From Lithobates sylvaticus (lineage: Eukaryota > Chordata > Amphibia > Anura > Ranidae), in assembly GCA_028564925.1 (NCBI GenBank), contig CM053029.1, positions 586,995,668 through 587,059,667 of the forward strand: a stretch of 64,000 nt of DNA. Direction: 5' to 3'. Both the position numbers and the translations under genes were made by a program. Below the pieces are notes generated by a model. It ran no database searches, was not told where the DNA came from, and was given only the letters and a program-made list of their open reading frames with translations. Positions 33,435-44,779 of this stretch are shown here, in pieces (the stretch's first letter is position 1; every line of letters begins with the position of its first letter).

Positions 33435-34469
33435 CTAATCTCCTGAATAGGAGAGTCTTTTAGCCGTGTCCATTGAAATGCCTCTCAGGTATTCTTCAAT
33501 GCTGTCAGCCCAGAATTCTATGGCCTTTGACACTGCTGCAATCGCAAGCACTGGTTTGCACGCCATCCCTGAGGTCAAATAGATTCTTTTCAGATCTGAA
33601 TCGATCCGTCTCTCTAAAGGATCCTTGAATGACACAGTATCTTCTAAGGGGAGAGTCACATATCTCACCAAACGCATAAGCGCTGCGTCTACCAGTGGAG
33701 CTGACTCCAGGTGCTTCACATCTTCTTCCTTAAAAGGGTACAGTTTAAGGATTTTAGATTGCATGGAACTCTTTTTGTCCATCTTGCTCCATTCCTCTGA
33801 AATAATATCACCCAATTCGGACAGAAACGGAAAAAATTGGCGCTCCTTATTGAGCTGCTTAAACAATTTCCTTTGCTTTGGGGGGGAAGTGATAGGATCT
33901 TCCCACTTCAGAGCCTCTCTCACTGCCTTGACCAGGGAGGGAACCAGACCATAATCAAACCCCAATCCTGGATCTTCCGGATCCGATTCACTGTCTGAGA
34001 CAGGAGCCGAGTGGCGGCTAGGCTGGGATGATTCCCATGTCTCTTGTAGTAACCCCTCTCCCACTGTGGGATCTAATGGGTCAGATGGGGATTCACATGG
34101 CTGTTGGGCTTCCCTTTCCTGCAGGGATTCCTTTACCACTCGCCTCACCATTACTTCTAAGCGCTGATCAGCGCCGTCTCTTTCATGCGCTACTTTGGCG
34201 AAACAATGGTCACATAGGGATTTATCCGCTGGCCTGGGCATCCTGCACCCCCAACATGATTTCTCTGGCCTCTTGCTGGAGTGAGCCACAGGGGGGCGAG
34301 AATAATCCCTGTCACGCTGTTCCGACCTGGCGGACCTATGGTGGCTGGATTTTGAGGAGGATTTGTGGTGGTGCGATTTTGACGATCCACTGCGTCTATA
34401 GGCACTAGGTTGTGGATCAGATTTGGAAGGGCTGTGAACACAGAAAGACAGACAGAAGGGACAGGTCAT
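33435..34469 (-). mobile_element. DIRS gag-like region
   Basis: A 344-codon minus-strand frame. It has a Ser/His/Lys/Arg-rich N-terminal third, then CWGCRMPRPADKSLCDHCF, a Cys-rich cluster seen in gag proteins of vertebrate DIRS elements, then an acidic patch (DSESDPEDPG) and a helical C-terminal half. Position upstream of reverse transcriptase fits gag. Confidence 0.75.
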
Positions 34470-35231
34470 ACTTGCTGCCTATGCTTACTCTCTTCAACAT
34501 TAAAAAATACAAAAGATGTATTTAGAACCTACCTAACATGAGCAGGCTGGCCACTAGGGGGCAGTGAAGCATCCATCATTGCAAAGACAAAACACCTGAC
34601 GCTGTAGTAACAAGAGAAAACATTTCAGACCTCAGACCAGACAAAAGGCCCATATCCCTAGCATAAGGGATTGTTCCTACCTTGCCCAGCTTTGCAGGCT
34701 TTTGAATTTGGCGCCCGTGACATCATCGGCGATGTCAGACGCCGGGTGCTCAACGCGCATGCGCGAGAACCAAGCCTCGCTCTCATGCCGGGTCCGCGCA
34801 TGCGCAGAACACCCGCGAACCCGGAAGTTGAAGAGAATAGTTTGCTGGAACGCAGAAGCGTCAGCAAACAGCATGGAACAGCAATAGGATACAGGAAAAA
34901 AGAGCATAAAAAAAAACGGGCACACACATAAACACTGCTGCCATGGCAATATACATACTCACCACTCCACCAACGATCATATGGCCGAACGAATCCACGC
35001 ACACACCGGACCTCCAGCAGATAAGGGCCACCTGTAGCAACAGGTAAACAGGCCGGGCGCACTTTAAGGTAAGACAACCATTTCTTCAGCGCTACTCTGC
35101 AATTACTCTCCATACCCTGCTTAACAGTCAGGGCCTATCAGAGGAAACAATTCAGTCATTCGGCCGATCGATCGCTGTGAAGTCATCTTCAGGTAGGAGA
35201 ACCACATGGTCCTACGGAGGAGGACAAAAAA

Positions 35232-35338
35232 GGAACACGGATAGCAGCCAGGAGCAAAGATTTATGGGAGAGGGGTCCTATTGGGTAGTTATGGAGGCGG
35301 GGCCAACCCACACGTATGCTGCCATGGAGCCTGTCAGG
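35232..35338. repeat. Right inverted terminal repeat of the DIRS element
   Basis: GGAACACGGATAGCAGCC...GAGCCTGTCAGG, reverse complement of 24864-24970. 34470-35231 is the non-coding leader of the element, with CGCATGCGCG-rich sequence near 34760-34810. Confidence 0.9.
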
Positions 35339-35394
35339 AAAAGGTATTTATAATGTTTTTTTTAATATCTATATAAAAATGTTTTGCCTTTCAT

Positions 35395-35700
35395 TTCTAC
35401 TTGAAACTGAATGGGTGGTTTACACTGAATCCGACTGTGATTTCAAAGCCACAGGTCAGAGCGACTTGGCTGACATCTGTCCGACTTTATGCACCGATAT
35501 CTATGCAAGTCGCACCTGAAATTGCAGAAAATAGTGCAGGAAACTTTTTTTTTCAAATCGGTGCGGCACCGCAAAGTCGGAGTCGAACCGGTTTGAACAG
35601 TTCCATTGCCGACAGTAGGGTGCGACTTGTCATGCAATTTGGACCTGTTAAATCGCATGACAAGTCGCACCGGAATGAACGGGGGGCCAAATGTCACTTT
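35395..35700. mobile_element. MITE with GTCGCACC / GGTGCGAC palindromes
   Basis: Contains CAAGTCGCACCTG, then ATCGGTGCGGCACCG, GGTGCGACTTGTCATG and its inverse CATGACAAGTCGCACC. It resembles 1141-1190. No coding capacity. Confidence 0.5.
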
Positions 35701-36164
35701 AACAGATCAAAAGCGAATAGGAGAAGTTTATTGTCAGAGATGACATACGCTTTAAAAATGACAAATCCTTTCCTAAACAGACATAACCCTACAAAGGAGA
35801 AAGTACAGAAGTGGAAACCTTTTTATTTTGTTAAAGGGGTTTAATCTCATTGTCATCTCGCCCTAAAATCAAGATAGTCACCCAGTTTGTATCATACTCC
35901 AGTGTAGTTGCCAGGTGACCCGTATTTTGCAGGATAGTCCTGATCTGCTGCGACGTGTAACATGCAGGCAGTGGGTGTTCTGCTATTTTGGTTACTGTTT
36001 CTAAAAGGGTCACAACATTTATATTTGGGCATTTCATAGTTCTACTTCCTTTGTGTTCACAATGCATGCAATTCTCATTTTTGTTCTTCGTGTATAAACA
36101 CAGCACTTTCATAGACACTCTTTAGGATTCCCTTGACGGTGGGGGGCGACAGATTCAGGGCATA
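35701..36164. other. Unclassified sequence, no gene established
   Basis: A 95-codon minus-strand frame (35831-36118) has mixed composition but no clear splice or start context. Otherwise nothing is recognised. Confidence 0.25.
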
Positions 36165-37370
36165 GGAATCAATTGCAGCCACTGTGCCATCAAATGCAGC
36201 CACTGTGCCATCAAATGCAGCCACTGTGCCACCAATTGCAGCCACTGTGCCCATCAATTGCAGCCACTGTGCCCATCAATTGCAGCCACTGTGCCCATCA
36301 ATTGCCGCCACTGTGCCCATCAATTGCAGCCACTGTGCCCATCAATAGAAGCCACTGTGCCATCAACTGCAGCCACTGTGCCATCAAATGCAACCACTGT
36401 GCCTATCAATTGCAGCCACTGTGCCCATCAATTGCAGCCACTGTGCCATCAATAGCAGCCACTGTGCCATCAATTGCAGCCACTGTGTCTATCAAATTCA
36501 GCCACTGTGCCATCAAATGCAGCCACTGTGCCCATCAAATGCAGCCACTGTGCCCATCAAATGCAGCCACTGTGCCCATCAATTGCAGCCACTGTGCCCA
36601 TCAACTGCAGCCACTGTGCCTATTAATTGCAGCCACTGTGCCTATTAATTGCAGCCACTGTGCCCATCAATTGCAGACACTGTGCCCATCAATTGCAGCC
36701 ACTGTGCCATCAATTGCAGCCACTGTGCCATCAAATGCAGCCACTGTGCCCATCAATTGCAGCAACTGTGCCTATTAATTGCAGCCACTGTACATATCAA
36801 TTGCAACCACTCTGCCTATTAATTGCAGCCACTGTGCCCATCAATTGCAGCCACTGTGCCATCAATTGCAGCCACTGTGCCTATCAAATTCAGCCACTGT
36901 GCCTATCAAATTCAGCCACTGTGCCTATCATATGCAGCCACTGTGCCATCAAATGCAGCCACTGTGCCATCAAATGCAGCCACTGTGCCCATCAAATGCA
37001 GCCACTGTGCCCATCAACTGCAGCCACTGTGCCTATTAATTGCAGCCACTGTGCCCATCAATTGCAGCCACTGTGCCCATCAATTGCAGCCACTGTGCCA
37101 TCAATTGCAGCCACTGTGCCTATCAAATTCAGCCACTGTGTCTATCAAATTCAGCCACTGTGCCTATCATATGCAGCCACTGTGCCATCAAATGCAGCCA
37201 CTGTGCCATCAAATGCAGCCACTGTGCCCATCAAATGCAGCCACTGTGCCCATCAATTGCAGCCACTGTGCCCATCAATTGCAGCCACTGTGCCCATCAA
37301 TTGCAGCCACTGTGCCCATCAATTGCAGCCACTGTCCCCATCAATTGCAGCCACTGTGCCTATCAAATAT
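36165..37370. repeat. 22-bp minisatellite (TGCAGCCACTGTGCCCATCAAT)
   Basis: About 55 units of 21-22 bp, with variants AAATGCAG, AAATTCAG and TATTAATTG. Long Cys/His/Pro frames in all three frames are artefacts. A block near 36840-37020 recurs near 37080-37260, indicating a larger duplication within the array. Confidence 0.95.
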
Positions 37371-38121
37371 TCATTTGCTTTTCTAACACACCTGATTGGG
37401 CTCCAAGTGCAATGCTCTGCGCTCCAAGTCCACCTTTTTTGAAGCCTATTAGAGCTCTAGTGGGCTCTAATCAGGTGCTTCAATAAAACACCCCCATCGC
37501 TGTAATTAAGATGCCCGGTGTCCTAAAAGGGGCCAGACACCTGAATAGGGGGTGGTGGCAGCGGCCATGGATAGATTCATGCCATGCATCACTAATACAT
37601 CAGCAACCTCATCTGCAGATATCGCCCAAATCGCCCCCTCCGCTCCTCCCAGGACCTCCTACTCTCTAGCTCCCTTGTTACCTTCTCTCTTTCTCGCCTT
37701 CAGGACTTCTCTAGAGCCGCTCCCATCCTCTGGAACTCCCTGCCCTGGTATGTCCGATCAGCCCCTAACCTGTCCACCTTTAGGAGATCCCTGAAAACTC
37801 ACTTATTCAGGGAAGCCTATTCCACACCCACCTAACAACTGTCCCCGAGCCACCCCCATCAAATCATCCCCCATATCTATTACCTTTTGTACCACCACCC
37901 CCTCCCTTTAGAATGTAAGCTCTATGAGCAGGGCCCTCCTGTACCTTCTGTATTGAACTGTACTGTAATTGTGCTGTCCCCTCTCTACATTGTAAAGTGC
38001 TGCGTAAACTGTTGGCGCTATATAAATCATGCATAATAATAATAATAATAATCTATCCATTCTACATAGAGGGGGTGGCTGGTGAGAGAGGGTGGCGCCC
38101 GTGTGCCCTTAATGGACAGCC
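37371..38121. mobile_element. 3' part of a CAGTGGCGGC-family hAT element, interrupted by a LINE
   Basis: AAGCCTATTAGAGC, CTCTAATCAGGTGCTTCAA, a GCCCGGTGTCCT phrase and GGGTGGCGCCC match the 3' half of the complete element at 54341-54968 in the same order. The match is split by the LINE at 37570-38055 and cut at its right end by the hAT element at 38122. The minisatellite to the left may be internal to the same element. Confidence 0.65.
37570..38055 (+). mobile_element. 5'-truncated LINE, L2/CR1-like ORF2 tail
   Basis: The plus frame ending near 37834 reads ILWNSLPWYVRSAPNLSTF, then RRSLKTHLFREAY and a stop. This is the typical C-terminus of L2/CR1-group reverse-transcriptase ORFs. The 3' UTR has GAATGTAAGCTCTATGAGCA and GGCGCTATATAAAT, then an (AAT)n tail at 38034-38052. 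Only the last ~480 bp remain. The clade is inferred from the tail. Confidence 0.75.
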
Positions 38122-39133
38122 CAGGGCCGTTGCTACCACTAGGCAAACTAGGCAGCCGCCTATGGCGCCCTGCTGCCTAGGGCGCCCAGCCACTGTTGTT
38201 ATTACTCTTCTCTCTGCATCAAGCAACTAAGTCTCAGCATCAGCAGGCAGCTGCCGCTCCGTTCACACATAGTGTCAGAGGTGCAGCGGCGGCGGAGGAC
38301 TGTATCTGTGTCCCGACTCCTGAATGAATGGAAGCAAGCAAACATTCATTGATGGGCACTGGTAGGCTGCATTGATGGGCGCTGGTGAAGCTGCATTTGA
38401 TGGGTGCTGATGAGGCTGCATTTGATAGGTACCAGTGAGGCTGCATTTAATGGGTGCTGGTGAGGCTGCATTGATGGGCGCTGGTGAGGCTGCATTTGAT
38501 GGGCGCTGGTGAGGCTGCATTTGATGGACGCTGGTGAGATGGTGAGGCTGCATGGATGGGCGCTAGTGAGGCTGCATTTGATGGGTGCTGGTGAGGCTGC
38601 ATTTGATGGGCACTGGAGAGGCTGCATTTGACGGGCATGGGTGGGGCTGCATTTGATGGGCGCTGGTGGGCTGCATTTGATGGGCACTGGTGGGGCTGCA
38701 TATGATGTGCACTAGTTAGGCTGCATTTGATGGGTGCTGGTGGGGCTGCATTTGATGGGCGCTGGTGGGCTGCATTTGATGGGCACTGGTGGGGCTGCAT
38801 TTGATGGGCGCTGGTGGGGCTGCATTTGATGGGCGCTGGTGGGCTGCATTTGATGGGCACTGGTGGGGCTGCATTTGATGGGTGCTGGTGGGCTGCATTT
38901 GATGGGCGCTGGTGAGGCTGCATTTGTTGGGCGCTGGTGGGGCTGCATTTGATGGGCGTTGGTGGGGCTGCATTTGATGGGCGCTGGTGGGGCTGCATTT
39001 GATGAGCGCTTCATTAAAAAGGCGGAGTATACATGGGCAGAGCTAAGGGAGTGGAGTCAGGGGTGGAGCCAAGGAGGGGGGGCAGAAAAATGAGGTTTCG
39101 CCTAGGGTGTCAAAAATCCTTGCGCCAGCCCTG
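38122..39133. mobile_element. hAT element (CAGGGCCGTTGC ends) with internal minisatellite
   Basis: Ends CAGGGCCGTTGC and GCGCCAGCCCTG form an inverted repeat. Flanks GGACAGCC (38114-38121) and GGTCAGCC (39134-39141) match at 7 of 8 positions, fitting an aged 8-bp hAT duplication. Sub-terminal GGCAAACTAGGC..GCCTAGGG and GCCTAGGGTGTC are shared. It inserted into the hAT copy to its left. Confidence 0.8.
38350..39005. repeat. 25-bp minisatellite (GATGGGCGCTGGTGGGGCTGCATTT)
   Basis: About 26 units of 24-25 bp inside the hAT element. Long minus-strand frames (Asn-Ala-Ala-Ser-Pro type) are artefacts. Confidence 0.95.
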
Positions 39134-39141
39134 GGTCAGCC

Positions 39142-40339
39142 CTGGTCATGGAGTTGATCTTTGTCAGTGGAGCACAGCCTTGTGATCTTTGCTTGAAGTC
39201 AGAGACAGTTACTTTATGCCCTCGAGTTCTAACTTAATACAGTTCTGGGCATCCCATATCACCCTAACCCCATCCAAGTTGATTCCCCTAATAAACTAAA
39301 ACAAAACAAAGCCCGAGGACTTTTTTCTGACTACAGTGTGCCTGCTGAAAATACCTGTCGCCTGGCTGTTCATGCAAAGAGGGACCAAAAATCCAGAGGC
39401 CCCCTAAGGGGGTAGCGCTACAGCAGCAATTGTGGTAAAAACAGCTCTGGGCTGCCTATATGAAACTGGACCACAGGGAGCTGTGACAAAGTGCCACCTG
39501 CTTTAAAACTGATAAAGAAGAACAGGAGGAACTATTTATAAAAGTAGGATCCGTAAATCTGGTTTCCACCTGTCCTCTAGATAGGTATTTTATGCTTGTC
39601 AAATAAAGGGGCATATACCGCGATAAAAAGTGAATAATGATAAATACATACATAAAATAAAAAAAACTTGCAACACAAAAAACATGCGATACTCATGCAA
39701 GAAAACAATTGTAAGTTATATCTGCAAGCGATTACGACCTCGCTACCATAGGAGGTCCATCAGATCTGGTAAGAGTCTCATTTTTTCATTCGGTGTTCTA
39801 AGGAGAGGCTCATCCTTTCGTACCTTCGGTGGTGGTGGAACCAATCTGCAGCCTGCGTCTTGAACATCTCTTCTTCTGCTTTTTTTTTTCTTTCCTTTTT
39901 TATTTTTTATGAATTGGACTCAATGCTCACTTTATTGGAACTTTTCACGTATAGGTTTAATATATATATATATTTTGCATTTTTGTGAACTGGATGTGGA
40001 CTTTATCCTCCTATTCTTCGCTCATATGGATGGATATGTTCAGTCCTCTATAATTGGTTTACTTACTCATGTGGTATTCATATACATTGCACATTACTTT
40101 TTATATGTATTTTACATTTCATTTATTCACTTACGCAGCATCATTATAGGTGTTGCGCTTATGGATATTTTATGCTTGTGCTGGCAGCAAAAAATGCAAG
40201 AGCCCCACATGTGTCTGTGTGTTCTCAGTCTGTGCAAGTCTAACTGCCATCGCTTAATTATTAGCGGAATTATTGATTGACGTCAGGTCTACTACCCCAA
40301 TGTATGCAAGTAATATTAATCATATGCATTCTGCTTAAT
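39142..40339. other. Unclassified sequence with one repeat fragment
   Basis: No gene is supported. 39730-39810 (ACCATAGGAGGTCCATCAGATCTGGTAAGAG) resembles 56585-56620 (GATCCATCACATCTGGTAAGAG), so it is an interspersed repeat. 39890-40280 is AT-rich. Confidence 0.35.
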
Positions 40340-40556
40340 ACAGTGCATTGAAAAAGTATTCATACCCCTTGAAACATTCCACATTTTGTCATGTTACAAC
40401 CAAAAACGTCAATGTGTTTTATTGGGATTTTATGTGATAGACCAACACAAAGTGCCACATAATTGTGAAGTGGAAGGAAAATAATCAATGGATTTCCAAA
40501 TTTTTTAGAAGTAAATAAGTGTGGCGTGCATTTGTATTCAGCCCACATATGTGAGC
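40340..40556 (+). mobile_element. Tc1/mariner terminal fragment
   Basis: TACAGTGCATTGAAAAAGTATTCATACCCCTTGAAA, CACATTTTGTCATGTTACAACC and GATAGACCAACACAAAGTG are the known terminal region of a vertebrate Tc1-like family. It is cut off after ~217 bp, before any transposase sequence. Confidence 0.8.
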
Positions 40557-40575
40557 TACTAAATGTTGTACCTTC

Positions 40576-41200
40576 ATTAAGGGCACTTTCACACTGGGGC
40601 AGGCAGTTGTCTGCTTTATTCGAAATTCGGAATTTCGGAAAGTTGAAATTTCCGAAATTGGAAATTGGAAATTTCGAAAATTCGAAATTCGGAATTTCGA
40701 AAATTCGAAATTCGGAATTTCGAAAATTCGAAATTCGGAATTTCGAAAATTCAAAATTCGGAGATTCGAAATTTCGGAAATTCGAAAATTCTAAAATTCG
40801 TAAATCTGAAATTCCGAAAATACAGAAGTTCGGAAGTTCGAAATTTCAAAATTATGAAATTTCAAAATTATGAAATTTCAAAATTATGAAATTCGAAATT
40901 TCGGAAATTTGAAAATGCAAAAATTTCGGAAATTTGAAAATGAAAAAATTTCGGAAATTTGAAAATGAAAAAATTTCGGAAATTTGAAAATGAAAACATT
41001 TCAGAAATTTGAAAATGAAAACATTTCGGAAATTTGAAAATGAAAAAATATCGGAAATTTGAAAATTCAAAAATTTGGAGATTTGAAAATTCAAAAATTT
41101 GGAGATTTGAAAATTCAAAAATTTGGAGATTTGAAAATGAAAAAATATGAAAATCAGAAAATAAGAATGAAAATCAGAAAATTCGAAAACCTGAAAATCT
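40576..41200. repeat. AT-rich tandem repeat (GAAATTCGGAATTTCGAAAATTC)
   Basis: Opens with GGGCACTTTCACACTGGGGC, the terminus of a Harbinger-like MITE as at 12693, then runs into quasi-palindromic AAATTTCGGAAATTTGAAAATG units. Frames rich in Lys/Phe/Ser are artefacts. Confidence 0.85.
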
Positions 41201-41571
41201 GAAATAATAACTAATTAATAATAACTATTAAATTATTGGAATTTCCTTTAAAAATTTAGCTGTTAACCTTTTTATTATTATTAATTATTATTAATTTGTT
41301 CCATTCCATTTGTTTAGATGCAGCATTCGTTGTTTCGGATAATTCGTAACTTTAGATAAATTTGTATTTGTTACTTTCACACACAGCCAAATTTGAAAGG
41401 AAATTCCAATACCTATAATTTAAAAGGTAGTTATTATTTAGAATTTTACTGATTTTCTTTCTTTTTTTCAGATTTTCGAATTTTTGAATTTTCAAATTTC
41501 CGAATTTCCGAATTTTTCAGAAGTAGGATTTTTGGATTTCCAAATTTTCTAATTAAAATTTCCGTCCCCAT
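41201..41571. repeat. Palindromic AT-rich element
   Basis: TTGGAATTTCCTTT (near 41235) and AAAGGAAATTCCAA (near 41397) are inverted. The right flank 41440-41560 (CGAATTTTTGAATTTTCAAATTTCCG) is the inverse of the array on the left, so the left array and right flank could form one large palindromic repeat. Confidence 0.6.
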
Positions 41572-42110
41572 CGAAGTCCCTCCTTACATCAGGCGTCCCC
41601 AGCGGAGTCCCTCCTTACATCAGGTGTCCCCAGGCAGCGGAGTGCCTCCTTACATCAGGCGTCCCCAGTGGAGTGCCTCCTTACATCAGGCGTCCCCAGC
41701 GGAGTGACTCCTTACATCAGGCGTCCCCAGCAGAGTCCCTCCTTACATCAGGCGTCCCCAGCGGAGTCCCTCCTTACATCAGGAATCCCCAGCGAAGTGC
41801 CTCTTTACATCAGGTGTCCCCAGCGGAGTGCCTCCTTACATCAGGCATCCCCAGCAAAGTGCCTCTTTACACCAGGCGTCCCCAGCGGAGTGCCTCTTTA
41901 CACCAGGCGTCCACAGAGGACTGCCTCCTTACATCAGGAGTCCCCAGCGAAGTGCCTCCTTACATCAGGTGTCACCAGCGGAGTCCCTCCTTACATCAGG
42001 TGTCCCCAGCGGAGTCCCTCCTTACATCAGGTGTCCCCAGAGGAGTCCCTCCTTACATCAGGTGTCCCCAGCGAAGTGCCTCCTTACATCAGGTGTCCCC
42101 AGTGCAGTAG
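41572..42110. repeat. 31-bp minisatellite (GTCCCCAGCGGAGTCCCTCC type)
   Basis: About 17 units of ~31 bp ending TTACATCAGG. All three plus frames stay open; this is an artefact of the repeat. Confidence 0.95.
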
Positions 42111-42170
42111 AGTCCCTTGGCTCTGCCTCTCACAGACAGGTGTTGTGCTAAAATTGGTTTCCCCAGAAAA

Positions 42171-42490
42171 CCTGTTTCCCCTGGCTCTCGGCTGGCTCCC
42201 GGCTGAGATCAGAACTCCGCCCCTTCAGCCTACTGCACTCCAGCTCCTCCTAATCTCTGCCCCTCCAGCCCTCTGCACTGCGGCTCCTCCCACTCTCCCT
42301 TGCAATGTTATTTGGCCTTCTACTGCCCCTGTGCGCCCCCCTCGGTTTTCATGGGGAAAACTGCCTCAGTACAACAACATGAAAACAGGGGGCGCGGACG
42401 GGGGGCCGTGAGAGAGAGTGGGAGGAGCTGCGATGCAGAGGGCTGGAGGGGCAGAGTTCGGATCTGAGCTGAGAGCTAGGGGGAAACAGG
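42171..42490. repeat. Long inverted repeat (palindromic MITE-like)
   Basis: The left arm 42171-42300 (CCTGTTTCCCCTGGCTCTCG ...) pairs with the right arm 42410-42490 (... GAGAGCTAGGGGGAAACAGG). An inner pair, GCCCCCCTCGGTTTTCATG and CATGAAAACAGGGGGCG, closes the loop. The left arm carries an extra ~38-bp tandem duplication. Confidence 0.75.
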
Positions 42491-42499
42491 AAAAAGATC

Positions 42500-43719
42500 T
42501 CTCAGCGGTGGCGGCGGCCATATTTTTTGGATACAGGGGGGGAGACCAAATGCGCAAACCACCAAAGGGGAGGATCAATATAAAAATCTGAATAAAACTA
42601 GAAATGCCGCAGCCACCATTAAAGTGTTCCCACACCAATAGTAAATGAAAAAATATATATATAAATATATAAAATGTGGCGCTTGCAGGATGAAAACCAA
42701 TGCTAAAACGAGATTATGTAAAATAATTAGGTAATGATAAAATAAGTATAGGAAATATAATAATATAAAATCGAACACATAAAGCAATAAAATCCTGATA
42801 AGAATAATTCATAAATTACATGAGAAAGTGTGGCGCTTTCATCCAGGCCAGGAAACCAATCCTAAAGGGGAAGAGGCTCGAAAGAAAGGTTCCACAGAAG
42901 CGTCTAATTGTTGATGTCAATAATCCAATAGGTATTAAAGCAACGTAATGGACCGTGCTATACCCATAATGTATGAGATAATTCAAATAAACACATCCAA
43001 GGTGAAAAAATAATACATAAATAAATTCGTGAAATAAATAAGTATAAACAATTGTGACAATAATTACTGAACTGTGAAATTCAATAAAAGTGTATACTAT
43101 AATATATAATAAAGATGTAACAAGTTGGGTGTGACAATAAAAATGTGATGGGGGAGGGGGGGGGGGTTGTTAATCCTAATAGTGCAAAAAATGCAAAATT
43201 AACAAATGAATGTGTAAACAAGCATGTGAAGACAATAAACACAGCTATAAATGAATGTGAAAGTCCAAATAGTTACAATGTTTACTAAAACGTCCAGTGT
43301 GTAATAAATAAATAAACTACAATAAAGTGTCCAGTGCAAAAAAGTTGCCAATCAAAATTTAGATCCCATACACGATACAATCGACAACTGATTCCTTCTA
43401 ACCAGGGTGCACTCCTTGTGTGGTTGTAGTGATCCTTTTTCATGCAAGAAGGTGCCGACAAAATGTTTTCCCCAGCCTCTTACCTTTAGGCGAGAGGGTG
43501 ACAGCCTTTCAATGACAGAAGGGAAGGGGACAAATCACTTCCGTGTGGTTTCTCCAGACATGTATCCTTGCTGCCCGTTTACACTCTCTCCATAGGTACC
43601 GCAGAAGCAGCTCCAGGGGCCAAAAACAGTCCTGATTTCCTGGGACAAAAGCAATTGATCAGGATGAGGGTCCCAAAATCGGGATTGTCCCGGGAAAATC
43701 GGGACTGTTGGCCAGTATG
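42500..43719. other. Unclassified AT-rich interspersed sequence
   Basis: GTGGCGCTT motifs recur (42675, 42830), consistent with an old repeat. A poly-G run lies at 43151-43166. No gene. Confidence 0.3.
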
Positions 43720-44140
43720 TTAGTTATGAGGAAAGGTTGCGAGCACTGAACTTATTCTCTCTGGAGAAGAGACATTTGAGAGGGGGTATGATTTCAATTT
43801 ATGAATACCGTACTGGTGACCCCACAATAGGGATTAAACTTTTTTGGGGAAGGGAGGTTTAACAAGACTTGTGGCCACTCATTAAAATTAGAAGAAAAGA
43901 GGTTTAATCTTAAACTACGTAGAGGGTTCTTTACTGTAAGAGCGGCAAGGATGTGGAATTCCCTTCCACAGGCGGTGGACTCAGCGGGGAGCATCGATAG
44001 TTTCAAGAAACTATTAGATAATCACCTGAACGACCGCAACATACAGAGATATACAATGTAATACTGACATATAATCACACACATAGGTTGGACTTGATGG
44101 ACTTGTTTCTTTTTTTCAACCTCACCTACTATGTAACTAT
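43720..44140 (+). mobile_element. 5'-truncated CR1-like LINE tail
   Basis: The plus frame reads YEERLRALNLFSLEKRHLRG, later degraded but recognisable (TWNSLPQAV-like region at 43955-43985). The 3' end GGTTGGACTTGATGGACTTG then TCAACCTCACCTACTATGTA with a short ATGTAACTAT tail is a typical CR1-group terminus. The copy has several frame disruptions after the first third. Confidence 0.75.
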
Positions 44141-44185
44141 ATATTTATGTTTTCTTCAGCCAATCCAGTATGAGGTTTATAGCTC

Positions 44186-44779
44186 ATCTGTCGCTCATCC
44201 ATGTCTTTATGGACCTTGCTTTGTGCACTGGTCCAAATAATTTGGTGGAGGGGGGATTATGGTGTGGGGTTGTTTTTCAGGGGTTGGGCTTGGCCCCTTA
44301 GTTCCAGTGAAGGGAACTCTTAAGGCGTCAGCATACCAAGACATTTTGGACAATTTCATGCTCCCAACTTTGTGGGAACAGTTTGGGGATGGCCCCTTCC
44401 TGTTCCAACATGACTGGGCACCAGTGCACAAAGCAAGGTCCATAAAGACATGGATGAGTGAGTTTGGGGTGGAGGAACTTGATTGGCCTGCACAGAGTCC
44501 TGACTTCAACCCTATAGAACACCTTTAGGATGAATTGCAAGCCAGGTCTTCTCATACAACCTCAGTGCCTGACCTCACAAATGCGCTTTTGGAAGAATAG
44601 TCAAACATTCCCATAGACACACTCCTAAACCTTGTGGACAGCCTTCCCAGAAGAGTTGAAGCTGTTATAGCTGTAAAGGGTGGGCCAACCCAATATTGGA
44701 CACTACGGACTAAGACTGGGATGCCTTTAAAGTTCATGTGTAAAGGCAGGCGTCCCAATACTTTTGGTAATATAGTGTA
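44186..44779 (+). mobile_element. Tc1-like DNA transposon, rearranged copy (DD34E transposase remnant)
   Basis: Plus-strand translation at 44259-44525 includes VWGCFSGVGLGPLVPVKGTL, DILDNFMLPTLWEQFGDGPF and FQHDWAPVHKARSIKTWMSE, then LDWPAQSPDFNPIEHL. The D and E are separated by 34 residues (DD34E). A TAG interrupts the frame at 44526 just after EHL, where the family has a tryptophan codon. The right terminal repeat CCCAATACTTTTGGTAATAT ends near 44779. At the left, 44193-44232 is an inverted copy of 44419-44459, so the 5' part is rearranged. Dead copy. Confidence 0.88.

Larger units (their letters stand above)
24821..35342 (-). mobile_element. DIRS-type tyrosine-recombinase retroelement (host of a hAT insertion)
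   Basis: Read on the minus strand the element has, in order, a gag-like region, reverse transcriptase with RNase H, and a tyrosine recombinase. The ends are inverted terminal repeats (24864-24970 and 35232-35338). An internal complementary region lies next to the left end. This is the architecture defined for DIRS-1. Without the 4990-bp hAT inserted at 25432-30421 it is about 5.5 kb, a usual DIRS length. It is broken in several places. The terminal repeats differ by about one base in 107, so decay is modest. Confidence 0.9.

Noticed and set aside
35831-36118. 95-codon minus-strand frame
   Set aside because: Composition is plausible, but there is no convincing acceptor, donor, start or family resemblance.
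36173-37442. Cys/His-rich frames resembling zinc-binding proteins
   Set aside because: Translations of the 22-bp minisatellite in all three frames; the regular Cys/His spacing is imposed by the repeat.
41668-42411. 247-codon open frame
   Set aside because: Follows the 31-bp minisatellite and then runs into a palindromic repeat; no gene signal.
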